From NCBI GenBank assembly GCA_944393235.1, contig CALXZJ010000007.1, positions 1-55,498 on the forward strand: a stretch of DNA of 55,498 nucleotides, given 5' to 3'. The number at the start of each line of letters is the position of its first letter. Position 1 is the first letter of the stretch. The translations under genes were made by a program, and so were the position numbers. The DNA comes from an uncultured Alphaproteobacteria bacterium. Its GTDB lineage: Bacteria > Pseudomonadota > Alphaproteobacteria > RF32 > CAG-239. Under the pieces are notes generated by a model. That model was not told where the DNA came from and did no database searches. It was given only the letters and a program-made list of their open reading frames with translations. Shown here piece by piece: positions 17,547 through 26,331 of the stretch.

Positions 17547-18170
17547 TTACCACAAACGGTATAAAAGATTAAAAGAGCAGCCATTCAGCCCATCTTTGCA
17601 AAAGCTGCAACGTTCTTCCATTTCGGATATGGTCATGTCTTTAAGGCAGAGGTTGTCTTTATTACAATATTTATCACCGTAAACCCGATAGCCGCCGCTT
17701 TGGCCGTTTTCTGTGCCTTTATAAAAAAGCGTTTGCCATATTTCAGCAGAATTTGCTTTAGCAAAGGTGTATAAATTAAGGCAGACATCCATACTTTGTT
17801 GTTCTAGCTCAATGGATAACCGGAAATATCTTCCGACATCCTGTCCTTTCCAGATATAAACCCGGTTGTTAAAAATATCAAATAAGGTATTTCGCATCAC
17901 TCCCGCCACCATTTCCTCAGGAACCAAGCCGAGTTTAATAAATGAAGGTGTCATATCGCCACCGAGGTTGTTGATTGCCGTATAGTCACGATCGAGTTTT
18001 TCATGCTCAATAATCATATTATTCAAAATATATGAGATTTGCCCGATTTGCTTGTTGAGTTTATACTTCATCATGGCTTTGGAGTAGCCGGCGATAGCGC
18101 CAATAGAGAGCACACCGATAATTGCGAGTACCCCAAGCATCTCAACCATACTTCTACCACATTCACGCAT
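17547..18170 (-). CDS. prepilin-like protein, cassette copy 2
   Basis: Prepilin of 207 aa with a five-residue leader, MRECG, cut before RSMVEMLGVLAIIGV (Glu at +5). The hydrophobic stalk ends at YSKAMMKYKLNKQ, shared with the other cassettes. The middle region is unique. The C-terminal block has YRVYGDKYC, NLCLKDM and CSFC, with a further cysteine eight residues on, the family cysteine pattern that could form disulfides in the pilin head. AGGAG lies at a good distance from the ATG. It stands convergent to parE with a 3-base gap and no terminator visible between the two stops. Confidence 0.88.
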   Translation of the reverse strand: MRECGRSMVEMLGVLAIIGVLSIGAIAGYSKAMMKYKLNKQIGQISYILNNMIIEHEKLDRDYTAINNLGGDMTPSFIKLGLVPEEMVAGVMRNTLFDIFNNRVYIWKGQDVGRYFRLSIELEQQSMDVCLNLYTFAKANSAEIWQTLFYKGTENGQSGGYRVYGDKYCNKDNLCLKDMTISEMEERCSFCKDGLNGCSFNLLYRLW

Positions 18171-18211
18171 AATTTTCTCCTAAAATTGCAAAAACTATCT
18201 TTTTACGCGGT

Positions 18212-18259
18212 ATTCTAAACCGTTTTTTTTTGCAATTTTAAAGAGTCTGGTGGGGATAA
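18212..18259 (-). repeat. prepilin leader repeat, copy 3
   Basis: Same leader as the others, but the A-tract is only nine (18223-18231), so TTGCAA and TAGAAT are 12 bases apart instead of 15. If these are the promoter boxes this copy should be weak. The mosaic to its right (18260-18320) is short and holds GCCGAGCATTGCTCGGC, a near-perfect dyad. Confidence 0.75.
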
Positions 18260-18367
18260 GTTACAATCTATTGTCTTGTCACTGCCGAGCATTGCTCGGC
18301 AGTTCAGGCATCATATTACTATTGAATAAAGTTTGGCAATTTAGTCATCTCAAAAAGGTTTAAGATG

Positions 18368-19111
18368 TCATTTGATAGTTCCTTCAAACAAAGTTCTTTT
18401 TTTGTTTGATGACAGTTTGTTTAACGCACTGTCCAGTTCAGGATCAAACGGCATTTGACCGGTTTGGTGAAAAATTTGCAAATTGTTGATATATTGACCG
18501 TAACGTTTGCGATAAGAAGGAAGTTCAGGGTCAATATCTGTCACTTGCGGTGGTTGCGGCAAATTGTCTTTATCGTCAGGAGACGTTGAGTCATGAGTTG
18601 CCTCTACATCAGGAATTTGATGCAACGTCTCATTCTCTAAATTTGTATCCAAAACAGTTTTAGCAGGATTATCTGCCGATTTGTTTGTTGTATATTCAGT
18701 GCTTTGTGTCGTTTCGTCAACAGATTCTGTGTTTTGAATCTGAGTGGCTTCAGGTGGTGTTTCCGGTGGCGTCGGCATTGAAGTTGCCGCAGGAATACTT
18801 TCTGTTTCATAAATGGGAATAAAACGTCCGTCGACAGCAATATATTCTTTGACTTTGCGCGATACCGGATGTTGTATGTTTGCCGTAGAATTGATGTTTG
18901 CCGCTTGATTTTGCTGATTTCTCCGCTGCTCATACGCAGCTCTTGCGGAAGGAAGTTTAGGTTGTGGCGTCGGAACGGGCGGCAATTTTTCATAACGAGG
19001 CTGTAATTCAGACTGTGGCATAAAAAAACCGACAGGAACATTTTGTGAAAGCCCGATACGAGCTGAAGCAAAAATCAAAATTGTTATTAAAAAAAATGCC
19101 GTTTTTTTCAT
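18368..19111 (-). CDS. hypothetical secreted proline-rich protein
   Basis: Not a recognised family. Residues 1-~22 form a signal peptide (FFLITILIFASARIGLSQ). The mature protein is low-complexity and disordered in the middle, rich in Pro, Thr, Glu and Asp (PTPPETPPEAT, TSPDDKDNLPQPP), with a short ordered patch EYIAVDGRFIPIYE near residue 90. The C-terminal ~50 residues (YRKRYGQYINNLQIFHQTG) look helical. It is divergent from, and only 43 bases away from, another secreted protein (19155-19841), so a shared promoter region and related roles are possible. It could be a periplasmic spacer or surface protein. Confidence 0.75.
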   Translation of the reverse strand: MKKTAFFLITILIFASARIGLSQNVPVGFFMPQSELQPRYEKLPPVPTPQPKLPSARAAYEQRRNQQNQAANINSTANIQHPVSRKVKEYIAVDGRFIPIYETESIPAATSMPTPPETPPEATQIQNTESVDETTQSTEYTTNKSADNPAKTVLDTNLENETLHQIPDVEATHDSTSPDDKDNLPQPPQVTDIDPELPSYRKRYGQYINNLQIFHQTGQMPFDPELDSALNKLSSNKKRTLFEGTIK

Positions 19112-19154
19112 AATATTAACTCTAAATTGATAAATTTATTATAATGTATCATAC

Positions 19155-19841
19155 ATGAAAAACCTTTTTTATATGTTAATTTTTGGAATTTTTGCATTTT
19201 TTTCCGTTCCGGCTTTCAGTGCGCCCGAAGCGCAGCAAATATGCCGGAAAGTTGTTCGTAATCCGGAAGTTATTATTACTTTTTCTCACGGACGTTTGAA
19301 ATATGATACCAGCAAAAACAACCGCAGTTTGACGCGCATGCATATCAACCATTATGGAGGCAGTGTTCCATCGGGTAAACAAGTACATGGTTTGGCAACC
19401 TATAATTTAAATACAGAAATTATATTTCGAGTTGTAAAAAGTACGATGGCAAACGGGACGGTTTGTGTTTATCCGGCAGACATTCAACTTAATATTGAAA
19501 TGCAAGATCCGGTTATTTATCTTTCAAACGAACTGGAAATAGGGAGCTGCGTTTATGAAATCGCAATGCGGCACGAGCAAACGCATCAGCAAATTAATGT
19601 GGAAGCAATGGAATATTATCTGCCGATAATTCAGCAGCGTTTTTTACAAGCGGTTAAAGAAAATCTGTTTATGAGCAGCACATCGGATATCAACCTTACT
19701 TTAGCCAAAGAAAGTCTGAATGAAAAATATCTGGCAGCCATCAATCCGGTTTTGGAAGAAATGCAAAATGAAATTAATATCGAACAAGCGCGATTAGACA
19801 GTATAGAAAATTATGATTATGAAACGGCTTTATGTCGCTAA
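19155..19841 (+). CDS. secreted protein with HExxH motif, putative metallopeptidase-like
   Basis: A 228-aa protein with a clear signal peptide (LFYMLIFGIFAFFSVPAFS, cut near residue 22). The motif MRHEQTHQQIN near residue 142 has the HExxH zinc-binding pattern of metallopeptidases, preceded by a long beta-rich region with two cysteines. No distant third zinc ligand is certain, although Glu and His residues follow. The protein ends in a coiled-coil-like helix. Peptidase activity is an inference from the motif. The end overlaps the convergent HAD gene by four bases. Confidence 0.75.
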   Translation: MKNLFYMLIFGIFAFFSVPAFSAPEAQQICRKVVRNPEVIITFSHGRLKYDTSKNNRSLTRMHINHYGGSVPSGKQVHGLATYNLNTEIIFRVVKSTMANGTVCVYPADIQLNIEMQDPVIYLSNELEIGSCVYEIAMRHEQTHQQINVEAMEYYLPIIQQRFLQAVKENLFMSSTSDINLTLAKESLNEKYLAAINPVLEEMQNEINIEQARLDSIENYDYETALCR

Positions 19842-20524
19842 GCCGATATCTTATCTTTATTGCGGCAGTTTATTAATGCTTTGACACATTCTTCAACGCC
19901 TTTGTAGGCAGCGTCAATATATGTTTTATCTTTAGCCGAATTGTTTTGATAAAAAATCCGAACGGTGGTCATGCCGGTCTCTTTGGCAAATTCAAGGTTG
20001 GAATAACTATCGTCTACAAAAATACACTCAATCGGAGAAAAGCCGATTTTTTGGCAGAATTTGTGATAAACCTCAGCGCTTTCATTTTTTTTATATACGC
20101 CAAAATCTTCCACCGAATAAAAACGGTTCTTAAAAACATCAAACAACCCGATGTGTTTTAGAATACGTTCCGAACATTCTCGCGTACTGGTTGTAAAAAT
20201 GTACTGTTCAAACGGAATTTTTTTTAACAATTCTGGCAATTCTTGATATGGTTCAATCATGCCGACAGGTTTGCGCAAATGATAAGCCGTAGATAAAGCC
20301 TCCGGCGAAATATTGTAGTTTTGATAAAAATATTCGCCGCCGTCGCGATAAATTTTATAAGATTCTTTAACAAGCTTTTTGCATTCTGCAACACTCATTT
20401 TAAGCCCTAAATCTTTAACCAGAGCTTCTGCCATAACTTCATCAAGTTTATCGGCAAATTCCGGCGTGATACGGTACAAAGTATTATCCAAATCCCAAAT
20501 GACGGCTTTTTTATCGCAAAACAC
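19838..20524 (-). CDS. HAD-superfamily hydrolase, pyrimidine 5'-nucleotidase-like
   Basis: A 228-aa HAD phosphatase. Motif I is WDLDNTLYRI (residues ~10-19; nucleophile Asp), motif II is the Thr in FTTSTRE, motif III is a Lys near YKKNES, and motif IV is IFVDDSYSNLEFA. The DNTLY signature and helical cap fit the SDT1/pyrimidine 5'-nucleotidase group. The start is a GTG at 20524, with GGAGG eight bases upstream. Substrate is not determined by the sequence. Confidence 0.88.
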   Translation of the reverse strand: MFCDKKAVIWDLDNTLYRITPEFADKLDEVMAEALVKDLGLKMSVAECKKLVKESYKIYRDGGEYFYQNYNISPEALSTAYHLRKPVGMIEPYQELPELLKKIPFEQYIFTTSTRECSERILKHIGLFDVFKNRFYSVEDFGVYKKNESAEVYHKFCQKIGFSPIECIFVDDSYSNLEFAKETGMTTVRIFYQNNSAKDKTYIDAAYKGVEECVKALINCRNKDKISA

Positions 20525-20681
20525 TACAAACCTCCAAATATTTACACAAACACTTTACGTTACCACAAACAAGCGATTCGTCAAGATATAATTTTATGTA
20601 GAAAGAATGAAAAAAAATCTGGCTATTACGTGAAATAAGACTAATATTCTAACTATCATAAGTGGATATAAGGATAAACCA

Positions 20682-21686
20682 ATGTTTCAAATGTATAAAG
20701 CCGGTCTGTTGTCTGTGGGAACGGTTCTGCTTTGGGCTTTGATGAATGTTAGCTTAAGATATTGTGTTTTGGACTATGGTTGCAACCAGTTTGCCATTGC
20801 CTGTTCCAATGCTGTCTTTTGCGGTTTGGCGCTGATTGCCATCGGAAATTATAAAATTGATGTCTGGAAAATTTTAAAAAATTATCAGACATGGCTTTTC
20901 GGACTAATACAGGTCTTAAGAAATGTTTGTATGATTTCGGCATTTGTGTATATTTCTTCAACACAGGCAAATCTGCTGACAAATGTTGAAATCGTTTTTT
21001 CGGTTTTGTTTGCTTGGTTTTTTTTGAAACGCCGCCCGAGCGGAGTTGATTTTGTTGCCATGCTTTTTATTATTTTAGGGTGCTTTATTTTAACGGCAGG
21101 CATTCCTTATGAAGTTATGGGTATTGCCGTCATGTGGGTCATGGCGGCTTCAGTGCTTTCGGCTTTGCACGCTTTATTGGCAGAAATTCATCCGGACAAC
21201 CGTGGTGATTTAAGTATGAAAGATCGTTTTAGTGTTACGGGTTGGATTATGTTTGTAAGTGGTCTGGCTTTTGTAATTTTCTTTACATTGCTTTCTTTTG
21301 TTGCTTCTTTCTTACCCGAAGACATGATTAAACATACTTATATTTTGCAGTATTTACCGTCGGCGGTAGAATATTTTTCATGGAACAATCTAATTGGCGG
21401 CTTTGTCACAGGTGTGTTTTTTTATGCTCTTTCCATGTATTTTTATTTGTATGCCGTAAGCATCTCAACCAGCGAATATTTCATGATGTATCGCTCAACC
21501 CAGGCTGTCTTTACTTATGCAGTTGAAATTGCTTTTAGTGCTTTTGCCGCGCTGCCGTTGTTAGCTCTTAATTTAAACGACTGTTTTGCCGCATTCACAA
21601 TTATTTTAAGTTCGCTTTGTATGATTTTAATGCGTACGCCGCGTGGCGAAAAATTAAAAAAAATCATAAAACGTCTTTTTAAATGA
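20682..21686 (+). CDS. EamA/DMT-superfamily transporter, tandem copy 1
   Basis: Inner-membrane protein of 334 aa with about ten hydrophobic segments in the two-fold repeat of the drug/metabolite transporter superfamily. Typical pieces are SSTQANLLTNVEIVFSVLFA in the first half and EYFMMYRSTQAVFTYAVE in the second. Exporter of an unknown metabolite. AAGGA lies before the ATG. It is followed at a four-base overlap by a close paralog, so the two are co-transcribed and may form a heterodimer or have split substrates. Confidence 0.88.
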   Translation: MFQMYKAGLLSVGTVLLWALMNVSLRYCVLDYGCNQFAIACSNAVFCGLALIAIGNYKIDVWKILKNYQTWLFGLIQVLRNVCMISAFVYISSTQANLLTNVEIVFSVLFAWFFLKRRPSGVDFVAMLFIILGCFILTAGIPYEVMGIAVMWVMAASVLSALHALLAEIHPDNRGDLSMKDRFSVTGWIMFVSGLAFVIFFTLLSFVASFLPEDMIKHTYILQYLPSAVEYFSWNNLIGGFVTGVFFYALSMYFYLYAVSISTSEYFMMYRSTQAVFTYAVEIAFSAFAALPLLALNLNDCFAAFTIILSSLCMILMRTPRGEKLKKIIKRLFK

Positions 21687-21700
21687 AAGAGAAGTGTAAA

Positions 21701-22720
21701 ATGCCGATGATAAATATGTATAAAGCCGGAATTTTGTCATTAACAACAATTTTGTTTTGGGCAATTTCAAATATTTTTCTGCGCTATTGTTTGTTAGAAC
21801 ACAATTGTAACCAATTTGCCATAGCTTGTTCAAACGCTTTGTTTTGCGGCTTAGCCATGATTGCCTTGGGCAATCATAAAATCAATGTTTGGAAGATTAT
21901 ATCAAATTATCAGACATGGGTTTTCGGCAGCTTGCAGATTTTTAGAAATTTGTTTATGATTATGGCTTTTCTTTATGTATCTTCAACGCAGGCAAACTTG
22001 CTTTCTAATATTGAGATTGTATTTTCGGTTTTGTTTGCATGGTTTTTATTTAAGCGCAAACCGGGCGAAATAGACGTCATGGCAATGATTTTTATTGTTT
22101 TAGGCTGCTTTATTCTGCTTGCAGGGTTACCGTTTAGTGTAATGGTCAAGGTCTCAATTTTTGTTGCAATCTCTTCTTTTTTGAATGTTTTGCGTACGGT
22201 TATTGCCGAAGTATATGATGACAATAAGGCAACCCTTAGTGTTAAAAATCGTTTAAGTATGACAGGCTGGATTATGTTTGTCAGCGGCATTACATTTATT
22301 ATTGTTGCGGCTTTTTTGGCGTTTGTTGTTTCTTATGTTCCTCCGGCCATCAAAGAAGCCCTGCCGTTTTTGAGTATGTTGCCGGCGCCTGCTGAATACG
22401 TTGCCTTAAATAATGTTTTATGTGGTTTGATTAACGGCGTATGTTTCTATTCTATTTCCATGTATTGTTATTTATATGCTGTCAGCTTATCAAACAGTGA
22501 ATATTTCATGATGTATCGCTCAACCCAGGCTGTCTTTACTTATATGGTAGAAGTTTTAGTAAGCTCGTTTACGGCATTGCCTTTCTTATCATTAACAGCA
22601 AACGATTGGTTGGCTGCCGTAACAATCATTTTGAGTTCGGCTTGCATGGTGTTGATGCGTACACCGCGCGGTCGACGGCTAAAAGCTATGGTAAGCAAAG
22701 CCTTTCGCTCTGAAAAATAA
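21701..22720 (+). CDS. EamA/DMT-superfamily transporter, tandem copy 2
   Basis: A clear paralog of the preceding gene: the segments MYKAGILSLTTILFWAISN, SSTQANLLSNIEIVFSVLFA and SNSEYFMMYRSTQAVFTY align along the whole length. The middle loop (residues ~150-200) differs most. The chosen start is the ATG at 21701, six bases after GAGAAG; an in-frame ATG at 21683 overlaps the stop of the first gene. The pair arose by tandem duplication. A terminator follows. Confidence 0.87.
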   Translation: MPMINMYKAGILSLTTILFWAISNIFLRYCLLEHNCNQFAIACSNALFCGLAMIALGNHKINVWKIISNYQTWVFGSLQIFRNLFMIMAFLYVSSTQANLLSNIEIVFSVLFAWFLFKRKPGEIDVMAMIFIVLGCFILLAGLPFSVMVKVSIFVAISSFLNVLRTVIAEVYDDNKATLSVKNRLSMTGWIMFVSGITFIIVAAFLAFVVSYVPPAIKEALPFLSMLPAPAEYVALNNVLCGLINGVCFYSISMYCYLYAVSLSNSEYFMMYRSTQAVFTYMVEVLVSSFTALPFLSLTANDWLAAVTIILSSACMVLMRTPRGRRLKAMVSKAFRSEK

Positions 22721-22729
22721 GTTAAAAAG

Positions 22730-22753
22730 AACGGCAGCAATGCCGTTTTTTTT
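22730..22753 (+). terminator. DMT pair terminator
   Basis: ACGGCA and TGCCGT around GCAA, followed by a run of nine T. Standard intrinsic terminator. Confidence 0.9.
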
Positions 22754-22828
22754 AACTTATGCATATATTGAAATGTTGCCTGCAATAAATATTTTTTGAA
22801 AGTAATTTTTTTATTGTGGAGCAAGATT

Positions 22829-23140
22829 ATGAAAAAAATTTATTATATAACAGGTGCTGTCGGTTTGGCTATGGTTGTGGCAGGGATTTATTCTTCGCAA
22901 GCGCAAAATATTAATGGAAGTGCGGATGAAGTCGTTGTTATAGAAGAACAAAATGTTTTATCAACCCCGGCAGTTGATCAGTCTGGAAATGCGCTAAAAG
23001 ATGTTTCGTCGGATACAAACTCAAATTCTGACGGTTCTTTTCAGCCGCTGCCTGGCGATCCGGGAGTCGAAGTGGAGCCGGCGCCGGAAAATCCGCCCTT
23101 ATCTGAAAATGGAAATACTAAAACTTTGGATTTGAACTAA
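22829..23140 (+). CDS. hypothetical small secreted acidic protein
   Basis: Not recognised. 103 aa with a signal peptide (ITGAVGLAMVVAGIYSSQAQ, residues ~6-25). The mature part is acidic, Asn/Asp/Pro-rich and probably disordered (PLPGDPGVEVEPAPENPP). The start is the ATG at 22829, with GGAGC upstream; an earlier in-frame codon lacks a site. It precedes aaxB by 65 bases in the same direction and could share its transcript, but nothing links its role to arginine metabolism. Confidence 0.65.
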   Translation: MKKIYYITGAVGLAMVVAGIYSSQAQNINGSADEVVVIEEQNVLSTPAVDQSGNALKDVSSDTNSNSDGSFQPLPGDPGVEVEPAPENPPLSENGNTKTLDLN

Positions 23141-23205
23141 TTGAAACTTCTTAAAACATAATTATCTCATGAGCGGTTTAATTTTATTTTTTAAGGAGAA
23201 AAGCA

Positions 23206-23790
23206 ATGACACAAGGTGTTCGTTATCCGACTTTGGCATTTCAAACCGGCGGTGTTGGGCAGGCAAACGACGGCATTCCGCCGCAGCCGTTTGAGACGTT
23301 TTGTTATGATTCGGCTTTGATGCAGGCAAAAATTGAAAATTTCAATGTGGTTCCCTACACCTCGGTTTTGCCCAAAGAGCTGTATGGCAACATTGTCCCG
23401 ATTGATAAGGTCGTCAATCAATTCAAACACGGCGCGGTGTTGGAAGTGATTATGGCAGGGCACGGCGCCAACCGCGACGAGCATAAAGCCATTGCCACCG
23501 GTGTCGGCATCTGTTGGGGTAAGGATAAAAACGGCGAACTCATTGGCGGTTGGGCAGCGGAATATGTTGAGTTTTTTGACACGCATATTGATGATGAAAT
23601 CGCCGAAGGTCATGCGCGGATGTGGTTAAACAAGTCCTTGAATCACGAGTTGGAAATCCGCGGCGTGGAAAAACACAGCGAGTTTCAGATGTTCCACAAT
23701 TATCTTAATATTACCCAGCAGTTTGGCTACAGTCTGACATGTTTGGGCTTTTTAAACTTTGAACATGCCGAGCCGGCAAAAGTTGGATAA
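23206..23790 (+). CDS. aaxB: pyruvoyl-dependent arginine decarboxylase, chlamydial AaxB type
   Basis: Converts arginine to agmatine and CO2, consuming a proton. The 194-aa proenzyme self-cleaves between Thr52 and Ser53 in [13 protein letters not shown], and Ser53 becomes the pyruvoyl cofactor. As I recall the family, this sequence matches Chlamydia AaxB much more closely than archaeal PvlArgDC: for example [61 protein letters not shown] and [20 protein letters not shown] precedes the ATG. The antiporter aaxC follows after 20 bases, forming a complete arginine uptake/decarboxylation/agmatine export unit. The porin AaxA of Chlamydia is absent here. The likeness to Chlamydia suggests horizontal transfer, direction unknown. 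Confidence 0.93.
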   Translation: MTQGVRYPTLAFQTGGVGQANDGIPPQPFETFCYDSALMQAKIENFNVVPYTSVLPKELYGNIVPIDKVVNQFKHGAVLEVIMAGHGANRDEHKAIATGVGICWGKDKNGELIGGWAAEYVEFFDTHIDDEIAEGHARMWLNKSLNHELEIRGVEKHSEFQMFHNYLNITQQFGYSLTCLGFLNFEHAEPAKVG

Positions 23791-23810
23791 TTACAAAACG
23801 GAGCAAAAAA

Positions 23811-25298
23811 ATGGCGAAAAATAAAAATGTAAATTCGCCTGCACCGGCGGCGGCTGCAAAGCCGTCTGCCGGTTTGGGCGTGGCGGCGCTGGCAGCGATT
23901 GTTGTTAGTTCCATGGTGGGCGGCGGCATATACAGCCTGCCGCAGAATATGGCAGCCGGCGCATCGGCGGGTGCGGTTTTATTGGCATGGCTGATTACCG
24001 GTATAGGCGTTTATTTTATTGCCAACACTTTCCGGATTTTATCCGAAGTGCGGCCGGATTTGACCGCGGGCATTTATATGTACAGCCGTGAAGGTTTTGG
24101 CTCATATGCCGGATTTTGTATCGGTTGGTCGTATTGGCTGTGCCAGATTTGCGGCAATGTCGGTTATGCGGTGATAACGATGGATGCGCTCAATTATTTT
24201 TTCCCGCCGCATTTTGCCGGTGGCAACAATTTGCTTTCCGTCGTGCTTGGCTCGTTGCTGATTTGGGGCTTTAATTTTTTGGTCTTGCGCGGCATTAAAC
24301 AAGCCACGATTATCAACTTTATCGGCACGGTCGGCAAAATCGTCCCACTTTTGTTGTTTATCTTAATTTTGTTGTTTGTCTTTAAGAGTTCACAATTCAG
24401 TTTTGATTTTTGGGGTGAAAATTTAGCGACAAAAGCCAAACTCGGGAGTTTGTCGACGCAAATCAAAAGCACGATGTTGGTGACATTATGGGCTTTTATC
24501 GGTATTGAAGGTGCGGTGGTGATGTCTAAACACGCCAAATCACCGCAAGATGTCGGAAAAGCAACGTTGTTGGGCTTTTTGGGTTGCTTGGTCATTTATA
24601 TTCTGCTCTCGCTGCTGCCGTTTGGCTACATGAGCCAAAGCGAACTGGAAGCGGTGGCTAATCCGTCCACGGCGGGAATTTTGGAAAAAATCGTCGGGCG
24701 CTGGGGTGCTTGGCTGATGAACATCGGTTTGCTTATTTCGGTTTTAACCAGTTGGCTGGCGTGGACGATGGTAACGGCGCAGGTTCCGCAGGCGGCCGCC
24801 GAAAACGGAACTTTTCCCAAGGAATTTGCCAAAGAAAACGCGGAAAGCTCGCCTTCGTTTTCGTTATGGGCAACCAGTGCGTTGATGCAGGTGTTTATGC
24901 TGCTTGTTTATTTTTCCAATAATGCGTGGAATACTATGTTAAGCATCACCGGTGTGATGGTGTTGCCGGCTTATCTGATGAGTTGCGCGTATCTTTGGAA
25001 AATCTGTGAAGACCATGAATACCCGCAAAAAGCGTATATCCGTCGTTCATCAGCTTTGCTATCGGGCTTAATCGGTTCGGTGTATGCCTTATGGCTGATT
25101 TATGCCGCCGGATTGCAGTATCTGTTGATGGCGGTGGTGTTTGTGGCTTTGGGTATACCGGTTTATGTTTGGGCAAGACGGCAAAACGCGCCGGAAGAAA
25201 AAGCCTTTACGCATAAGGAACTGTGCTTGGCAGGTATTTTAGTCGCGATTGCACTGTTTGCGGTTTATGCTATGGCAAGCGGAATTGTCAAAATTTAA
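23811..25298 (+). CDS. aaxC: arginine/agmatine antiporter, AaxC type
   Basis: APC-superfamily antiporter of 495 aa with about twelve membrane segments. The substrate motif [18 protein letters not shown] in segment 1 and [17 protein letters not shown] in segment 6 are typical of basic amino acid/agmatine or polyamine exchangers. The first ~20 residues are an Ala/Pro-rich cytoplasmic tail. In Chlamydia the equivalent gene sits next to aaxB and exchanges external arginine for internal agmatine. Together they would help the cell resist acid and remove host arginine. It has a ribosome binding site (GGAGC) and follows aaxB directly. Confidence 0.9.
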   Translation: MAKNKNVNSPAPAAAAKPSAGLGVAALAAIVVSSMVGGGIYSLPQNMAAGASAGAVLLAWLITGIGVYFIANTFRILSEVRPDLTAGIYMYSREGFGSYAGFCIGWSYWLCQICGNVGYAVITMDALNYFFPPHFAGGNNLLSVVLGSLLIWGFNFLVLRGIKQATIINFIGTVGKIVPLLLFILILLFVFKSSQFSFDFWGENLATKAKLGSLSTQIKSTMLVTLWAFIGIEGAVVMSKHAKSPQDVGKATLLGFLGCLVIYILLSLLPFGYMSQSELEAVANPSTAGILEKIVGRWGAWLMNIGLLISVLTSWLAWTMVTAQVPQAAAENGTFPKEFAKENAESSPSFSLWATSALMQVFMLLVYFSNNAWNTMLSITGVMVLPAYLMSCAYLWKICEDHEYPQKAYIRRSSALLSGLIGSVYALWLIYAAGLQYLLMAVVFVALGIPVYVWARRQNAPEEKAFTHKELCLAGILVAIALFAVYAMASGIVKI

Positions 25299-25325
25299 AA
25301 TATTTACAAAATAGACAAATTAAAT

Positions 25326-25354
25326 TTGACAGATAGCAAAAGCCATGCTAAAAA
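25326..25354 (+). promoter_or_regulatory. candidate promoter
   Basis: TTGACA (25326-25331), 17-base spacer, TAAAAA. It lies ~50 bases before the start of the unknown gene at 25401 and after aaxC. Confidence 0.4.
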
Positions 25355-25400
25355 GTAGGTACAGATAAACTATTGTCAAATTAAAAAAATTATCATTATT

Positions 25401-25898
25401 ATGAAAAATTACTTATTGTCATTGTTTAGAAAAAATGATTGGAAAACATTTCAAGAATTTTTAAAAACAGAGGTTGGCACGCTCAGTGATGATGAAGAAG
25501 TTCAATTTTTTAAAAAAGCCTCAAATATGTGGAAGGAAGCCTATTTAAACGCGATATGGCCTTCGCCAAAAACCGAAAAATATTTGATGCGTTCAGGGTC
25601 AAAAGAACTTTTGAAGTTATTACATGACAATTGGGAGTTTTCTGACGAAAATCTGCAATGGGCTTTTAGAGAAGCTTCATTGGAAACAAGCAAAAAGGTG
25701 CTTTGCTGCCTTAGGGTTTACCCAAGCGAAGCCGTCGAACGGGCCATGCTGGAACGCAAAGATACAGAATTGCTGCTGGCATGGGTTAAAAAGTTCAAAG
25801 GGCTCAGAGAAGAAGGAGAAAGGCTCATCAATGATACGTTAGGATATCAAGAGCTTAGAAATGTTTATATCAACTATATGATACAAACGCAACCTTGA
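25401..25898 (+). CDS. hypothetical helical protein, 165 aa
   Basis: Not recognised. A soluble, mostly alpha-helical protein rich in Lys, Glu and Leu (KTFQEFLKTEVGTLSDDEE; LLKLLHDNWEFSDENLQWAF; RAMLERKDTELLLAW). The repeated helix pairs around residues 60-135 resemble HEAT- or ankyrin-like solenoids, but no exact repeat is visible. There is no ribosome binding site before the ATG, which follows a very AT-rich stretch; the unknown gene at 53132 has a similar upstream sequence. It ends in a terminator shared with the convergent gapR-like gene. Confidence 0.7.
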   Translation: MKNYLLSLFRKNDWKTFQEFLKTEVGTLSDDEEVQFFKKASNMWKEAYLNAIWPSPKTEKYLMRSGSKELLKLLHDNWEFSDENLQWAFREASLETSKKVLCCLRVYPSEAVERAMLERKDTELLLAWVKKFKGLREEGERLINDTLGYQELRNVYINYMIQTQP

Positions 25899-25903
25899 AA
25901 AAC

Positions 25904-25940
25904 AAAAAAAGGGGTTTCCCGGCATGGAGCCCCTTTTTTG
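25904..25940. terminator. bidirectional terminator
   Basis: AAAAAAAGGGG and CCCCTTTTTT pair around GTTTCCCGGCATGGAG, with runs suitable for both strands. It serves the convergent genes ending at 25898 and 25962. Confidence 0.85.
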
Positions 25941-25961
25941 TAAAAATATATCAATATCAAA

Positions 25962-26204
25962 TTACATATCCAATGCTTTGCGATATGTTTCCAGCAAAAA
26001 TTCTTGCTCATCGCGGTCAGCGGCATCCATTTTGCGCAGTTTTAAGATAGCACGCATAATTTTGACATCAAAGCCGGCACTTTTGGCTTCGGCAAAAACC
26101 TCGCGAATATCAGTTGAAATTTCTTTTTTATCTTCTTCAAGTTTTTCAATACGTTCAATCAAGGAACGCAGTCTATCAGTGGCAATTCCGCCTACTTCAG
26201 CCAT
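25962..26204 (-). CDS. gapR: DUF2312 family nucleoid protein (GapR-like)
   Basis: An 80-aa coiled-coil protein of the DUF2312 family. The best-known member, Caulobacter GapR, binds overtwisted DNA and helps topoisomerases ahead of replication forks. Matching pieces are LRSLIERIEKLEEDKKEI (coiled coil), DIREVFAEAKSAGFDVKIMR and LKLRKMDAADRDEQEFLLE. Family length is ~80-90, so it is complete. AAAGGAGG precedes the ATG. This family is nearly restricted to alphaproteobacteria and supports the taxonomic placement. Confidence 0.88.
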   Translation of the reverse strand: MAEVGGIATDRLRSLIERIEKLEEDKKEISTDIREVFAEAKSAGFDVKIMRAILKLRKMDAADRDEQEFLLETYRKALDM

Positions 26205-26286
26205 TTTTTCCTCCTTTAGTTAAATATTAAAAATTTTATTGTTTAAGAAGTTAACAAACTTGATTATATTTTACAAGTCATAATTT

Positions 26287-26307
26287 TTGTTATATATGAT
26301 ATAACAA
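26287..26307. promoter_or_regulatory. perfect dyad upstream of pyk
   Basis: TTGTTATAT (26287-26295) and ATATAACAA (26299-26307) are perfect inverted repeats separated by three bases. The dyad lies 25 bases before the pyk start and overlaps a likely -10 region, as expected for an operator. The regulator is unknown. Confidence 0.5.
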
Positions 26308-26331
26308 AGAAACAAATGAAAGAGGAAAAAC

